A DNA stretch of 64,000 nucleotides from Candidatus Nitrohelix vancouverensis (GCA_015698305.1 CP048620.1:2936001-3000000); one strand, 5' to 3'. Counted from the first letter of the stretch, positions 43,066 to 52,264 are shown. The notes: a model not told the origin generated them from the sequence alone. Numbers and translations: made by a program.

Positions 43066-44658
43066 TCACTGCCCCGGCGTGGCGTTCATATTCATTTCGA
43101 CAGGGAAAAGTTGCGGCCCCTGCACAGACGACTCACTCAGTTTCTGCAAGTCCCGCTGAAACCGATCCGCCGCAGAGCGCGTCGCCGCCTTCCTCTCCGG
43201 CAACTGCGCTTTGATAGATTCCCCGGCGCGTCGGCCAAAGGTAATGATATCGAGCAGGGAATTTCCCATCAAACGATTCGTTCCATGCAAACCTCCCGTC
43301 ACTTCACCCGCCGCCCAGAGTCCATTGATCTCGGTTCGACACCATTCGTCGACGCGCACGCCGCCATTCTGATAATGCAGGGTAGGATAGATCAGGATCG
43401 GCGTCTGCGAGGGATCGATTCCAAACGGCGCGAAGCGATGCACAATACCGGGAAACTGTTTTTGCAAGGTCCCGGCGCCATGTTTGATATCTATCAGCGG
43501 CGTGTCCAGCCACACCCCGCAACTTCCCGCCGGGGTTTGAATGCCTCGACCCTCGCGCACCTCGCGAATGATCGCCGCCGCCAGCACATCGCGATAAGTC
43601 AGTTCGTTGATAAAACAATGCCCCTCGTTATTCACCACCTGCGCTCCGACGGACCGGATCGCTTCCGTCACAAGGCGCCCGGACATCGCTTCCGGATAGC
43701 AACTGCCGCTGGGATGGTATTGAAAACTGCCGCCATGCTCCAGATGACAGCCCTGGCGATAAGCGAGAACGAGACCGTCTCCCGTGGCGCCCACATGATT
43801 GCTCGTGCCGAACTGCTGAAAACGGAGCTGACCCGCGCCCCCCGTCGCCAGCAAAACCGCGCGCGCGGAAACCGACTGCAAACAGTTCTTCTGACGATTC
43901 CAGATCGTCGCGCCGCTGACCTGCCCGGCGCCGTCGTCGAGCAATTCCAGCGCGGGACAATCTTCCATGATCTCCGTCGTCGTCAACCGCGTCGCATCTT
44001 TTAATGTGCGCATGATCTCAAGCCCGGTGTAATCCCGGCAAGCCAGCACTCTGGGAACCGACGCGCCGCCGCCAAGGCGAAGTCGAAACATTCCCTCTTC
44101 GGTCACATCGAACAGGCAACCCAATTCCGTCAGCCAGCGAATCCCCTCCGGCCCCTGCTCGCACAGGCGCTTCAACAATTGAGGATCGTTCTTGCCGTGG
44201 CCGCCCACCAGAGAATCGGCGAAATGACGTTGCGCGGAATCCTCCGGCCCCAACGCCGCCTGAATTCCCCCTTCCGCCATCACCGTATTCGAATCGCCCA
44301 GGCGCAATTTGGCGCATAGGAGCGTTTTCAAACCCGACTCGTTCAGAGCCAGCGCCGCAGAGCAGGCCGCCCCGCCGCCGCCAATGATGAGCACGTCGGT
44401 TTCTATATCCGCCGCTGGAACGTAGTCGTCCGGCAATCGACTTTTCGATTCCAGCAAGTCCGCCAGTTCGATGGGAAACGCCGTCGCGTTGGCGTTGGCT
44501 CCAACTGCAATGCTCCGCCCCTTGCCTGAGTGATCGGGATGGTGTTCCTGCAATAACCGATCAACCTCTTCTTGCGACAATTCTTCATGAACCGCGTTGC
44601 GACGCGCTTCGCGGGAATCCTCCAATCGTTTCAGCGAGTCTCTGGCCCATTCCATCAT
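43066..44658 (-). CDS. Fumarate reductase/succinate dehydrogenase-type flavoprotein
   Basis: A 530-residue FAD protein of the SdhA/FrdA/NadB family. The dinucleotide fold shows VLIIGGGGAACSAAL at about 90. FQYHPSG, the following TEAIRS with conserved Glu and Arg, and GTNRLMGNSLLD are as in the catalytic subunits. In SdhA the residue that binds FAD covalently is the His in SHTVAAQGG; here the aligned segment is SNTVMAEGG, so FAD is probably non-covalent. An 80-residue N-terminal extension is present. The stop of the iron-sulfur gene overlaps its start (ATGA), so the two form one complex. L-aspartate oxidase is a less likely alternative. Confidence 0.83.
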   Translation of the reverse strand: MMEWARDSLKRLEDSREARRNAVHEELSQEEVDRLLQEHHPDHSGKGRSIAVGANANATAFPIELADLLESKSRLPDDYVPAADIETDVLIIGGGGAACSAALALNESGLKTLLCAKLRLGDSNTVMAEGGIQAALGPEDSAQRHFADSLVGGHGKNDPQLLKRLCEQGPEGIRWLTELGCLFDVTEEGMFRLRLGGGASVPRVLACRDYTGLEIMRTLKDATRLTTTEIMEDCPALELLDDGAGQVSGATIWNRQKNCLQSVSARAVLLATGGAGQLRFQQFGTSNHVGATGDGLVLAYRQGCHLEHGGSFQYHPSGSCYPEAMSGRLVTEAIRSVGAQVVNNEGHCFINELTYRDVLAAAIIREVREGRGIQTPAGSCGVWLDTPLIDIKHGAGTLQKQFPGIVHRFAPFGIDPSQTPILIYPTLHYQNGGVRVDEWCRTEINGLWAAGEVTGGLHGTNRLMGNSLLDIITFGRRAGESIKAQLPERKAATRSAADRFQRDLQKLSESSVQGPQLFPVEMNMNATPGQ

Positions 44659-45335
44659 GATTCCACCCTCCCCGTTTTTCGAAACTCGCGACAGCGCGCC
44701 AGTCGGGTTTCTTCATCGCAATCCAGTAAAAGATCCCAGGATTCATCAGGAGAATTCACGGCGCTTCCTGCAAGCCTTTCCCAATTTTGCGCCATACCCA
44801 GGGAACGGCGCACCCACATGCCCATGTTATGCGGCTTCACCCGGTCTTCGCAGACGACCCGGCATTGACCGCAATGAATACAGGATGTGAAATCTTCCGC
44901 CGCCTCCTCAAAGGCGCCCGAGCGCATTCGCGTGACCGAATCCATGACCGGAATGTCCATCGGGCAGACCATCGAACAGGCTCCGCATTTGGTGCAACGG
45001 TCCAGAGTCGGAAAGGCCGCGCGGATGGATTCAGGGCTGATCTCCCGATTCGGCGCCACCGCCGGTATCGTTGGAGCTGGATAGGGAAAAACCGTCATGC
45101 CGTCTTCCACCTGTCGTTGACAGGCCAGATCGATGAGGGTTTTACTATCCCCTTTCAACTGGATTGAAACCGTGCAGGCGCCGCAGACCCCGCCGTCGCA
45201 TCCGGTCTGCACCTCGCCCGCCCGTCCCGCCTCCCACAAGGCATGCGTCAGCGTCAGGCCGGGTCGGGCCTTCAAAGCTTTTCCTGAAACGATCACTTCA
45301 ATATGTTCCTGGCTCATAACATTAATTCCCGCCAT
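44655..45335 (-). CDS. Iron-sulfur subunit of a fumarate reductase-type complex
   Basis: A 226-residue protein with an N-terminal [2Fe-2S] domain (CDGGVCGACTV) and two C-terminal four-cysteine motifs (CTKCGACSMVCP, CIHCGQCRVVCE). It would pass electrons to or from the flavoprotein encoded immediately downstream. No membrane anchor genes occur beside the pair, so the complex looks soluble, like the thiol- or NADH-linked fumarate reductases of some autotrophs. The start is ATG at 45335, although ATG at 45317 is also possible. Its partner and direction of reaction are not known. Confidence 0.8.
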   Translation of the reverse strand: MAGINVMSQEHIEVIVSGKALKARPGLTLTHALWEAGRAGEVQTGCDGGVCGACTVSIQLKGDSKTLIDLACQRQVEDGMTVFPYPAPTIPAVAPNREISPESIRAAFPTLDRCTKCGACSMVCPMDIPVMDSVTRMRSGAFEEAAEDFTSCIHCGQCRVVCEDRVKPHNMGMWVRRSLGMAQNWERLAGSAVNSPDESWDLLLDCDEETRLARCREFRKTGRVES

Positions 45336-45426
45336 TGATTTTCATAATTTTTAAACTCTGCTGATTATCAGGCCTTGCAAAAGCCAGCGCAAACAAAAAT
45401 CCGTCGCGTCCCCGGACAAAACCGCA

Positions 45427-45456
45427 TTGAACCCGTCGCGATATCTGTGCTAAATT
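45427..45456 (+). promoter_or_regulatory. Candidate promoter of yebC
   Basis: TTGAAC, an 18-bp spacer and TAAATT with TGTGC before the -10. It repeats the TGTGCTAAATT block seen in the peroxiredoxin promoter. It lies 33 bp before the yebC start. Confidence 0.5.
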
Positions 45457-45488
45457 GAGCCAACAAAAATTCTCAAAAAGGAAGCTCC

Positions 45489-46235
45489 ATGTCCGGTCAT
45501 TCCAAGTGGGCCAGCATCAAACATAAAAAAGGCGCGGCGGACGCCAAGCGCGGCAAGATTTTCACCCGCATCATTAAAGAGATCACCGTCGCCGCGCGTT
45601 TGGGCGGAGGCGACGCAGACGGCAACCCTCGTTTACGCACCGCGATTCTGTCCGCCAAGCAGGCCAACATGCCTCAGGATAACATCATCCGCGCCATCAA
45701 AAAAGGAACCGGCGAGCTTGAAGGCGTTCAGTATGAAGAGATCACCTACGAGGGTTATGGCCCCGGTGGCGTCGCGATTTTTATCGAAGTGATGACCGAC
45801 AATCGTAATCGGACGATCGGAGAAATCCGCTCCATCTTTGGAAAAAACGGCGGCAACATCGGCGAAAACGGATGCGTCGGCTGGATTTTTGAGCAAAAAG
45901 GATTCTTCACCGTTCCCGCAGAAGGCCGCGAAGAAGATGAATTGATGGAGCTCATCATCGAATCCGGCGCCGAGGATTTAAAACTCGAAGGCGAATATTT
46001 CGAGATCACCTGCGCGGTTGAAAATTTCGAGCTGGTCCGAAAAGCTCTGGAAGACGCCGAGATCCCGACCGAAACAGCCGAACTGACGCGCATTCCACAG
46101 AACACGGTTCCAGTCGAAGAGTCCAACGTCAAACAACTGATACGCCTCATGGACGGTTTGGACGACCACGACGACGTGCAAAAATCCTACGCCAACTTTG
46201 ACATCTCCGACGAAGTGCTGGCAACGCTCGACTGA
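45489..46235 (+). CDS. YebC/PmpR family DNA-binding or ribosome-associated protein
   Basis: A 248-residue member of the YebC family, starting [20 protein letters not shown] (HSKW and KHKKG are hallmarks). The middle has [20 protein letters not shown] and [14 protein letters not shown]. Family members were called transcription regulators; some promote translation of difficult sequences. AGGAAG lies upstream of the ATG. It lies upstream of a UPF0178 gene and the ruvCAB genes on the same strand. Confidence 0.95.
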   Translation: MSGHSKWASIKHKKGAADAKRGKIFTRIIKEITVAARLGGGDADGNPRLRTAILSAKQANMPQDNIIRAIKKGTGELEGVQYEEITYEGYGPGGVAIFIEVMTDNRNRTIGEIRSIFGKNGGNIGENGCVGWIFEQKGFFTVPAEGREEDELMELIIESGAEDLKLEGEYFEITCAVENFELVRKALEDAEIPTETAELTRIPQNTVPVEESNVKQLIRLMDGLDDHDDVQKSYANFDISDEVLATLD

Positions 46236-46378
46236 GCAGGGTCAAATTCAGTTCCGCAGGGTCGCGCTCTACCGGCGCCCGATGAAACATCAGGCTTGTC
46301 ATTTCTTCCACCCGCATATCTTAAACCTTGCATGAACCCCTTTCGTTTTCCAACCTTACTGCGCCCAGACCGATCAAA

Positions 46379-46822
46379 ATGAAAATATGGGTCGATGCCG
46401 ACGCCTGCCCCCGACCGGTCAAGGACATCCTGTTTCGCGTCGCTGAACGCACCGAAGTGTCGGTGACGCTGGTCGCCAACCAATGGTTGCGCCTGCCCGA
46501 TTCGCCATTCATTCATTTGATTCTGGTAGGACAGGGCGCCGATATTGCGGACGACGAAATCGTCAAACAATGCGATACAGGTGATTTGATCATCACCGCC
46601 GACATCCCGCTGGCGGCGCGCGTGGTGGAAAAAGGCGCGCTGGCGCTCGACCCTCGCGGTTCTGTTTACGACAAGGAAAATATTGGACAATTGTTGAGCA
46701 TGCGCAATTTCATGGACAGCCTGCGCAGCGCCGGAGTCGAGACCGGCGGCCCGGACATTTTTGGAAAGAAGGAGCGCATGAAATTCGCCAATGAGCTGGA
46801 TCGCATCATCGCGCGTCGATAA
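46379..46822 (+). CDS. UPF0178 (YaiI/YqxD) family protein
   Basis: A 147-residue protein of a conserved family with a PIN-like fold. Hallmarks are [17 protein letters not shown] at the N-terminus, then [13 protein letters not shown] and the end of the domain. The start is ATG at 46379, giving [11 protein letters not shown]. Function is unknown; a nucleic-acid role is guessed from the fold. Confidence 0.88.
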   Translation: MKIWVDADACPRPVKDILFRVAERTEVSVTLVANQWLRLPDSPFIHLILVGQGADIADDEIVKQCDTGDLIITADIPLAARVVEKGALALDPRGSVYDKENIGQLLSMRNFMDSLRSAGVETGGPDIFGKKERMKFANELDRIIARR

Positions 46823-47062
46823 CAATCATTTCTGCATATTGACCCCCCTCATTGAAGCGAGTAATATGAAGAGCGATTTAGTATGCAAGCCATTGAAATA
46901 AAATATTTTTCAAACGTTCTGCCAGACAACCCCGAGGCAGTCAGTGGAACGCCGATAACGATTCGCTTGCAATCGTATGGCCCCTGTTTTTAATATCTAA
47001 CCGCGACCCGGTTTCTCTCCAAATGTTGCCTGAAAAATTTCACCAGACGGGAATTTCATAAA

Positions 47063-47563
47063 ATGCGTATCCTTGGAATCGATCCGGGCAGTAACTGCAC
47101 CGGCTACGGCATTGTCGAGGAATCCGGCTCCAGCCTGAAGGCCGTGTGCTGGGGCGGCATTCGCAATCCGGCCAAAGCTTCGTTTCCCGATCGTCTCAAA
47201 CGCATTCACGATGAATTGCTCGGCGTGATCCAGAAACACCAGCCCGACGGAGCCGCCGTCGAAGACTTGTTCTTTGCGGTCAACGTCAAAAGCGCGCTGA
47301 AACTTGGACAAACACGCGGCGCCATCTTGCTGACCCTGGCGAATGCAAATCTGGAAATCGGAGAATACAGTCCATTGGAGATCAAACAGGCGGTAGCGGG
47401 TTACGGAAGGGCCGAAAAATCTCAGGTGCAGTCCATGGTCAAGACCCTGCTCAGCCTCAAGGAAGACCCGGAGCCGCTCGACGCCTCCGACGCGCTCGCC
47501 GTTGCGATTTGTCATATCCATTCATCCGCCTTGAAAACGCGCATCGCCGGGAGCCGAAAATGA
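47063..47563 (+). CDS. ruvC: Holliday junction endonuclease RuvC
   Basis: Resolves Holliday junctions formed by recombination and repair. The 166-residue protein begins MRILGIDPGSNCTGYG with the first catalytic Asp and has EDLFFAVNVKSA with the central acidic residues. The final acidic pair is in LDASDALAVAICH. The stop overlaps the ruvA start (ATGA), forming a ruvC-ruvA-ruvB transcript. Confidence 0.97.
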   Translation: MRILGIDPGSNCTGYGIVEESGSSLKAVCWGGIRNPAKASFPDRLKRIHDELLGVIQKHQPDGAAVEDLFFAVNVKSALKLGQTRGAILLTLANANLEIGEYSPLEIKQAVAGYGRAEKSQVQSMVKTLLSLKEDPEPLDASDALAVAICHIHSSALKTRIAGSRK

Positions 47564-48150
47564 TCGCCCGTCTTTCAGGAATTCTGACTCTGCGTTCGCC
47601 GGAACGTTTGGTGATCGACGTCAACGGCGTCGGCTACCTCGTTCATTCGCCGCTCTCGACCTTTTACGAACTGCCCGCGCAGGGCCAGTCGGTGACTCTG
47701 AATATATACACGCATGTGAGCGATCAGGCCATGAAGCTGTTTGGCTTCCTCAGCGATGAAGAGCAGACTCTGTTTGAAAACCTCATTAGCGTGAACAAGG
47801 TCGGCCCCAAACTGGCGCTGGCGATCCTCTCCGGCATGGACCCGGAAAAACTGATAGGCGCGATTCAGGCCAACGACGTGGCCTTGTTGAGCCGCATTCC
47901 CGGCGTTGGAAAAAAAACCGCCGAGCGGCTGGCGCTGGAGATGCGCGACAAATTACCCAAAATGGATATCGTCGCGAATGCCGAAGCCTCCGTTTCCCAT
48001 GAATCGGAAGCGCTCCGCGACGCCTTGTCGGCGCTGACCAATCTGGGCTACCGCAAGGCCGATGCCGAGATCGCTTTGAAACGTCTGTCGGAACAGGGCG
48101 ACAAGGACCTCGAAACATTGATTAAAGAAAGTCTCAACCTGCTGTCTTGA
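47560..48150 (+). CDS. ruvA: Holliday junction branch-migration subunit RuvA
   Basis: RuvA binds the four-way junction and loads RuvB. The protein has 196 residues. It starts MIARLSGILTLRS and has the two helix-hairpin-helix motifs (VNKVGPKLALAIL and RIPGVGKKTAERLALEM). The C-terminal domain III (ALTNLGYRKADAEIALKRL) contacts RuvB. I chose the ATG that overlaps the ruvC stop. Confidence 0.97.
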   Translation: MIARLSGILTLRSPERLVIDVNGVGYLVHSPLSTFYELPAQGQSVTLNIYTHVSDQAMKLFGFLSDEEQTLFENLISVNKVGPKLALAILSGMDPEKLIGAIQANDVALLSRIPGVGKKTAERLALEMRDKLPKMDIVANAEASVSHESEALRDALSALTNLGYRKADAEIALKRLSEQGDKDLETLIKESLNLLS

Positions 48151-48164
48151 ACCGGACCCAATGA

Positions 48165-49193
48165 ATGGATGAAGAACGTTTGACAGACCCGGCAGAAGAA
48201 CAGGACGAAGTCCGCTTCGAGACCGCTCTGCGCCCGCTCACTTTCAACGACTACATCGGTCAGGATAAAGTGAAGAGCAACCTGGAAATTTTTATTTCCG
48301 CCGCGCGCATGCGTGGGGAAACGCTCGACCACTGCCTGTTCTACGGCCCGCCCGGTCTGGGCAAAACGACTCTGTCAAATATCATCGCCGCAGAAATGGG
48401 GGCAAATTTGAAAGGCACCTCCGGGCCTGCCATCGAAAAAACCGGGGACCTCGCCGCCATCCTGACCAATCTTAAAAAAGGCGACATCCTCTTCATCGAC
48501 GAAATCCATCGTTTGTCCACGGTCATCGAAGAAATCCTTTATTCCGCGATGGAAGATTTTCAACTGGATATCATGATCGGGCAAGGTCCGAGCGCGCGCT
48601 CCATCAAACTGGAACTGCCGCCCTTCACGCTCATTGGCGCGACGACGCGCGCGGGTCTTTTGACTTCTCCCCTGCGCGACCGTTTTGGCGTCGTGCATCG
48701 TCTCGACCATTACAGCGCCGAAGAACTCGAAATCATCGTGTCTCGATCCGCCGCCATTCTCAAAGTGGAGATCGTGCCCGAGGGAGCGAGCGAAATCGCC
48801 CGCCGTTCGCGCGGCACCCCGCGCATCGCCAATCGGCTACTGCGGCGCGTGCGCGATTACGCCCAGGTCAAGGCCGACGGCGTCGTCAATCGCGCGGTGG
48901 CCAGTCACGCCCTTGAAATGCTGGAAGTCGATTCGATGGGACTGGACAAAATGGATCACAAACTCATGCGCACGCTCATCGAAAAATTTCGCGGCGGCCC
49001 GGTCGGCGTGGAAAGCCTTGCGGCTTCCATCAGCGAAGAAAAAGACGCCATCGAAGACATTCTCGAACCCTTTCTTCTGCAATCGGGTTTGATCCAACGC
49101 ACCCCGAGAGGTCGCGTCGCCACCCCTTTCGCCTATCAGCATTTTGGCGTTCTGCCGCCGTCAGAACAGGGGAATCAGGACAACTTGTTCTAA
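48165..49193 (+). CDS. ruvB: Holliday junction DNA helicase RuvB
   Basis: AAA+ motor of branch migration. The 342-residue protein has the RuvB N-terminal motif [13 protein letters not shown], Walker A (GPPGLGKTT), Walker B in [11 protein letters not shown], and sensor and C-terminal winged-helix regions ([17 protein letters not shown]). It starts 14 nt after ruvA. A weak hairpin follows the stop. Confidence 0.98.
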   Translation: MDEERLTDPAEEQDEVRFETALRPLTFNDYIGQDKVKSNLEIFISAARMRGETLDHCLFYGPPGLGKTTLSNIIAAEMGANLKGTSGPAIEKTGDLAAILTNLKKGDILFIDEIHRLSTVIEEILYSAMEDFQLDIMIGQGPSARSIKLELPPFTLIGATTRAGLLTSPLRDRFGVVHRLDHYSAEELEIIVSRSAAILKVEIVPEGASEIARRSRGTPRIANRLLRRVRDYAQVKADGVVNRAVASHALEMLEVDSMGLDKMDHKLMRTLIEKFRGGPVGVESLAASISEEKDAIEDILEPFLLQSGLIQRTPRGRVATPFAYQHFGVLPPSEQGNQDNLF

Positions 49194-49261
49194 ACTCAGG
49201 AACCGGAGCATTCCCTCCAGGTTCTTTCCATTCATTTCGAATTCAACAGCGAGGATGAATC

Positions 49262-49705
49262 ATGGGATATTTTTATCTCGGGCTTGCGCTACTGGGCGGC
49301 ATCGCCATTCCCATTCAGGTGGGCATCAACGCCAGCCTTGCCAAACAACTGGACAGTTCAACGATGGCGGCGTTCATCTCCTTCGCCGTAGGGGCCATCG
49401 GCTTGCTGATCTACAATCTGACGACGCGGCAGTCTCTGCCCGCTTTCGACACGGCGGCGCGCCTCCCCGTCTGGATGTGGGCTGGCGGCTTGCTCGGAGC
49501 CTTCGTCGTCTGGGTCGCCATCGCCAGCGGCCACAAGATCGGCGCGCTCAGTTTGATGGGAGCATTTCTGGCGGGCCAATTGTTCGCCACTCTGGTCATC
49601 GACCATTATGGATTACTGGGATTTCCTGAAAGACCGCTGAACTGGGAGCGGATGCTGGGCACCGGTTTTCTGATTCTTGGCGTGGCTCTGATCCGAAAAT
49701 TTTGA
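49262..49705 (+). CDS. DMT-superfamily small transporter (YdcZ/DUF606)
   Basis: A 147-residue membrane protein with four to five TM segments, beginning GYFYLGLALLGGIAIPIQVG. INASLAKQLDS and FISFAVGAIGLLIYNL are typical of the DUF606/YdcZ group, a half-sized branch of the drug/metabolite transporters. It presumably works as a dimer. Substrate is not known. GCGAGGA lies upstream of the ATG. Confidence 0.8.
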   Translation: MGYFYLGLALLGGIAIPIQVGINASLAKQLDSSTMAAFISFAVGAIGLLIYNLTTRQSLPAFDTAARLPVWMWAGGLLGAFVVWVAIASGHKIGALSLMGAFLAGQLFATLVIDHYGLLGFPERPLNWERMLGTGFLILGVALIRKF

Positions 49706-49709
49706 ACAT

Positions 49710-49742
49710 AAAAAAAGCCCCGCCAGAAACTGGCGGGGCTTA
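49710..49742 (-). terminator. Rho-independent terminator of the small RNA
   Basis: On the minus strand a GC-rich stem (AAGCCCCGCCAG paired with CTGGCGGGGCTT) with a 3-nt loop ends in a run of seven T residues. Confidence 0.92.
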
Positions 49743-49905
49743 AAAGAGCAAGGGAGCTACCGTTAACCTGGCGTTAACAAGTTTTCCCGGAAGCTCCCCA
49801 AATTATACTGTGACTAGACAAGGGATCACCTCCTTTTGATCCAGGGGGGCCTTATCTGCGCTGTCGGGCTCCCTGGCGCCCAGAAGCGCAACGCACGATA
49901 CCTAC
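49710..49905 (-). ncRNA. Unassigned structured small RNA
   Basis: A promoter, four predicted hairpins and a strong terminator define a transcript of about 195 nt. Hairpin 1 (49857-49890) has a loop with CAGGGA. Hairpin 2 (49823-49842) is GGATCA, loop AAAGGAGG, TGATCC. Hairpin 3 (49752-49798) pairs GGGAGCT with AGCTCCC and contains a GTTAAC stem. The fourth is the terminator. AAAGGAGGTGATCC is complementary over 14 nt to the canonical 16S 3' end. A 15-codon frame (TTG at 49821, MSSHSIIWGASGKTC, stop at 49774) has AGGAGG seven bases upstream. It could be a CsrA-binding or ribosome-related sRNA, or a peptide mRNA. I cannot match it to 6S, SRP or tmRNA. Confidence 0.72.
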
Positions 49906-49911
49906 GCAAAT

Positions 49912-49941
49912 ATAATAACTTTTTTAATTCCAAAAAGTCAA
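49912..49941 (-). promoter_or_regulatory. Promoter of the small RNA
   Basis: On the minus strand TTGACT is followed after 18 bp by TATTAT (or 17 bp by TTATTA). It has the best sigma-70 -35 match on the minus strand that I noted. Transcription would start near 49905. Confidence 0.68.
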
Positions 49942-49969
49942 CGATCCAAACATCGTTTCAGACAGGGAT

Positions 49970-50842
49970 TCAACCCCAGGCTTTTTTGAATTCTTCAACG
50001 AAACCGTGATCCATTTTTGAACTGCCCAGCAACTTGGCGGATTGCCCTGTGGAGAATCCATGAAAGTCCCGGCTCCCTGTGATAATCAAACCAAAACGTC
50101 TGGCCAGTCCCTTGTAATAGTCCACCTTGCCGATGCGCTCGTGGTAGGGGTAAACGCATTCCAGTCCCATCAACCCGTAAGACTTCAATTCTTCCACCAT
50201 TCCGGGAACATCAGAATACTGTCGTCCTTTGCTGGGATTGTAGAGCGAATAGGCCCGCTCGCCGGGATGCGCCAGCACGGAGATGCCGCCGCTTTCGCCA
50301 ATCAGGCGCAGGGCTTCTTCGATAACAATATTTTTTCTGAGAACATTATGCGGAGCAAGGTATTTGTCGAACGCCTCGCGCGTTGACGACACGATTTTCA
50401 GGCGAACCATTTCCCGCGCCAGATGAGGCCGAGCCAGCACGCCTTCGGCGGCGCGCCGAACATTTTCAAATTCGATAGTCCCTTGATGACGTTCCGGAAC
50501 CAGTCCGTTGATTTTGTCCACCAAGTCGCGCATGCGCTTCTCGCGCAAAGCCGACATATCGTGAACCTTTGCCATCAATTCGGGAAGAATGGATTCATAG
50601 GATTTGAAATAACCCAGCACATGCAGTTGGAAATCCCGGTACGTCACGGTGATTTCGATGCCGGGAAAGCCCATGATCCCCTTTTCGCGCGTCGCTTCAA
50701 GAAATTCAGGAATTCCTTCGAAGGTATCGTGATCCGTCAGGCTGAGCACATTTACAGAATTCTTGTGCGCAATATCCACCAGCTTGCCCGGCGGAAATTC
50801 CCCGTCAGAATAATTGGAATGCATGTGAATTTCAGATTTCAT
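49970..50842 (-). CDS. PHP-domain phosphoesterase (YciV/RNase AM-like)
   Basis: A 290-residue PHP-family metal phosphoesterase. The motifs EIHMHSNYSDGEFPP at the N-terminus, SLTDHDTFEGI, and FPGIEITV are the ligand sites. HPGERAY and GSRDFHG supply later ligands. Relatives remove 3'-phosphate from nucleoside bisphosphates or trim 5' ends of ribosomal RNA fragments. The gene starts near the small RNA but on its own transcript. Confidence 0.9.
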   Translation of the reverse strand: MKSEIHMHSNYSDGEFPPGKLVDIAHKNSVNVLSLTDHDTFEGIPEFLEATREKGIMGFPGIEITVTYRDFQLHVLGYFKSYESILPELMAKVHDMSALREKRMRDLVDKINGLVPERHQGTIEFENVRRAAEGVLARPHLAREMVRLKIVSSTREAFDKYLAPHNVLRKNIVIEEALRLIGESGGISVLAHPGERAYSLYNPSKGRQYSDVPGMVEELKSYGLMGLECVYPYHERIGKVDYYKGLARRFGLIITGSRDFHGFSTGQSAKLLGSSKMDHGFVEEFKKAWG

Positions 50843-50933
50843 CCTTCGACCTAGTGAAATAACCTGCGATTATCGTATAATAGCAGAATAGATAGTCTTT
50901 GTATAAATACTTTATAGAGAACCCTCGTTACCC

Positions 50934-52253
50934 ATGCCCGGATTTCCAGCCCTTCTGGCCTTCATTACATTATGTTTCACCATCGCCTGCGCCAAGCCGC
51001 CCGTCCAGGCATCCACCTCTGGAGAGTTTTTGCTTGTCTATTCGGGCAACACACTTGGGGAGTTGAAACCCTGCGGATGCTCGGGAGAAGAGGACCAGGG
51101 CGGCATTGAAAAACGCATGACTTACCTGAAGAAAACCCGAGCTGAAAACAAACACATGGTTCTGGTCGACACGGGAGATAATTTTGATGCGCCGACGCGG
51201 CAGGGGAAAATCAAAGCGCGTTACCTGATCGAAAGCATGCAGGCGATGAACTACGACGCCGTCCTGACCGGCGACAAGGATTATCTTTATGGCGAGAAAT
51301 TTTTGATCGACCGCGGCCCCCTGCCCTGGCTGGGAAGTAATTTCAAGCACGACGCCATTCCCTTCGCTCCGGCGAAAATCAAAAAATTCGATAACGGGAT
51401 CAAGCTCGCCCTGCTGGCAGTGGGCGATCCGGAACTTTATTACGCCGCGCATTCATCGCAATTGCACATCGGCGACCCGGAGGAAGCTGTTCGTTCCAGC
51501 GTTCAGGCCCTGCAAAAAAGCGAGGCGCCTGACATTATCGTCCTAATGACCCACATGACCCGGGACCGCGCCCTTCCCTTTCTCGATATCGACGGCGTTC
51601 ACATCGTCGTCAACGGGAATATCGAGAGCGCCGAAGATGTGATTGACATGAAAGCCGTCAGGAAAGACGGCAAAATTTTCGCGCAGACCAGTCCGCGCGG
51701 ACAGAAAATGGGAGAAATTCGCGTGCAGATTGGAGCCGATGGAAGCCTCGACTTCAAGCACCAAATGGTCCCCCTGGCTTCAAAATTCGAATTTGATCCA
51801 GCCATGAGCGAACTCTACGCGCGCTATAATGAAGAAGTGGAAGGCCTGTTCTTTGAAACCATGGCCGCCCGACGCGATAAAAACAAAAACAAACGTTTTG
51901 CGTCCAGCAAGGTCTGCAAAAACTGCCACAGCGAAGCATATAAAACGTGGAAGAATTCCCGCCACGGGCACGCCTATGATACTCTGGTCAAGGTCAACAA
52001 ATCCTTCGACCCCGAATGTCTTGCCTGCCACGTTGTGGGTTTGAATCAAGACGGAGGATTTGTCAGCGAAATCGACACGCCTGAATTGAAAAATGTACAA
52101 TGTGAAAACTGTCACGGAGACGGAGCGGGTCACGCTCAGTCGCCTCAAGCCGGATTTGGTCGCAACGCGAACGCCGCGTGCAAGAATTGCCATTCAAGCG
52201 ACCACAGCCCCAAATTCAATTTCAACGCCTATTGGCCCAAAATAAAACACTGA
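50934..52253 (+). CDS. Tetraheme cytochrome c554-like protein with a degenerate phosphatase domain
   Basis: A 439-residue exported protein. The N-terminal segment has a lipobox-like CFTIAC, so it may be a lipoprotein. Residues about 30-290 resemble the UshA/5'-nucleotidase fold (LVDTGDNFDAP). The metal-ligand motifs expected there are replaced (YSGNTLG, GDKDY), so catalysis is doubtful. The C-terminal part has four heme sites: CKNCH, CLACH, CENCH and CKNCH, with a YWPKIKH ending. It is the first gene of a four-gene set with DsbA-like, CtpA and a small protein, spaced by 7 to 11 nt. Confidence 0.85.
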   Translation: MPGFPALLAFITLCFTIACAKPPVQASTSGEFLLVYSGNTLGELKPCGCSGEEDQGGIEKRMTYLKKTRAENKHMVLVDTGDNFDAPTRQGKIKARYLIESMQAMNYDAVLTGDKDYLYGEKFLIDRGPLPWLGSNFKHDAIPFAPAKIKKFDNGIKLALLAVGDPELYYAAHSSQLHIGDPEEAVRSSVQALQKSEAPDIIVLMTHMTRDRALPFLDIDGVHIVVNGNIESAEDVIDMKAVRKDGKIFAQTSPRGQKMGEIRVQIGADGSLDFKHQMVPLASKFEFDPAMSELYARYNEEVEGLFFETMAARRDKNKNKRFASSKVCKNCHSEAYKTWKNSRHGHAYDTLVKVNKSFDPECLACHVVGLNQDGGFVSEIDTPELKNVQCENCHGDGAGHAQSPQAGFGRNANAACKNCHSSDHSPKFNFNAYWPKIKH

Positions 52254-52264
52254 AGGAGACGCAC

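Noticed and set aside
46883-46993. A 36-codon open frame between the UPF0178 gene and ruvC
   Set aside because: No ribosome site, no recognisable composition or family; likely chance.
49823-49836. Plus strand reads GGATCACCTCCTTT, identical to the usual 16S rRNA 3' end
   Set aside because: The flanking bases do not match 16S rRNA, so it is not an rRNA fragment; the match is better explained by the minus-strand small RNA.
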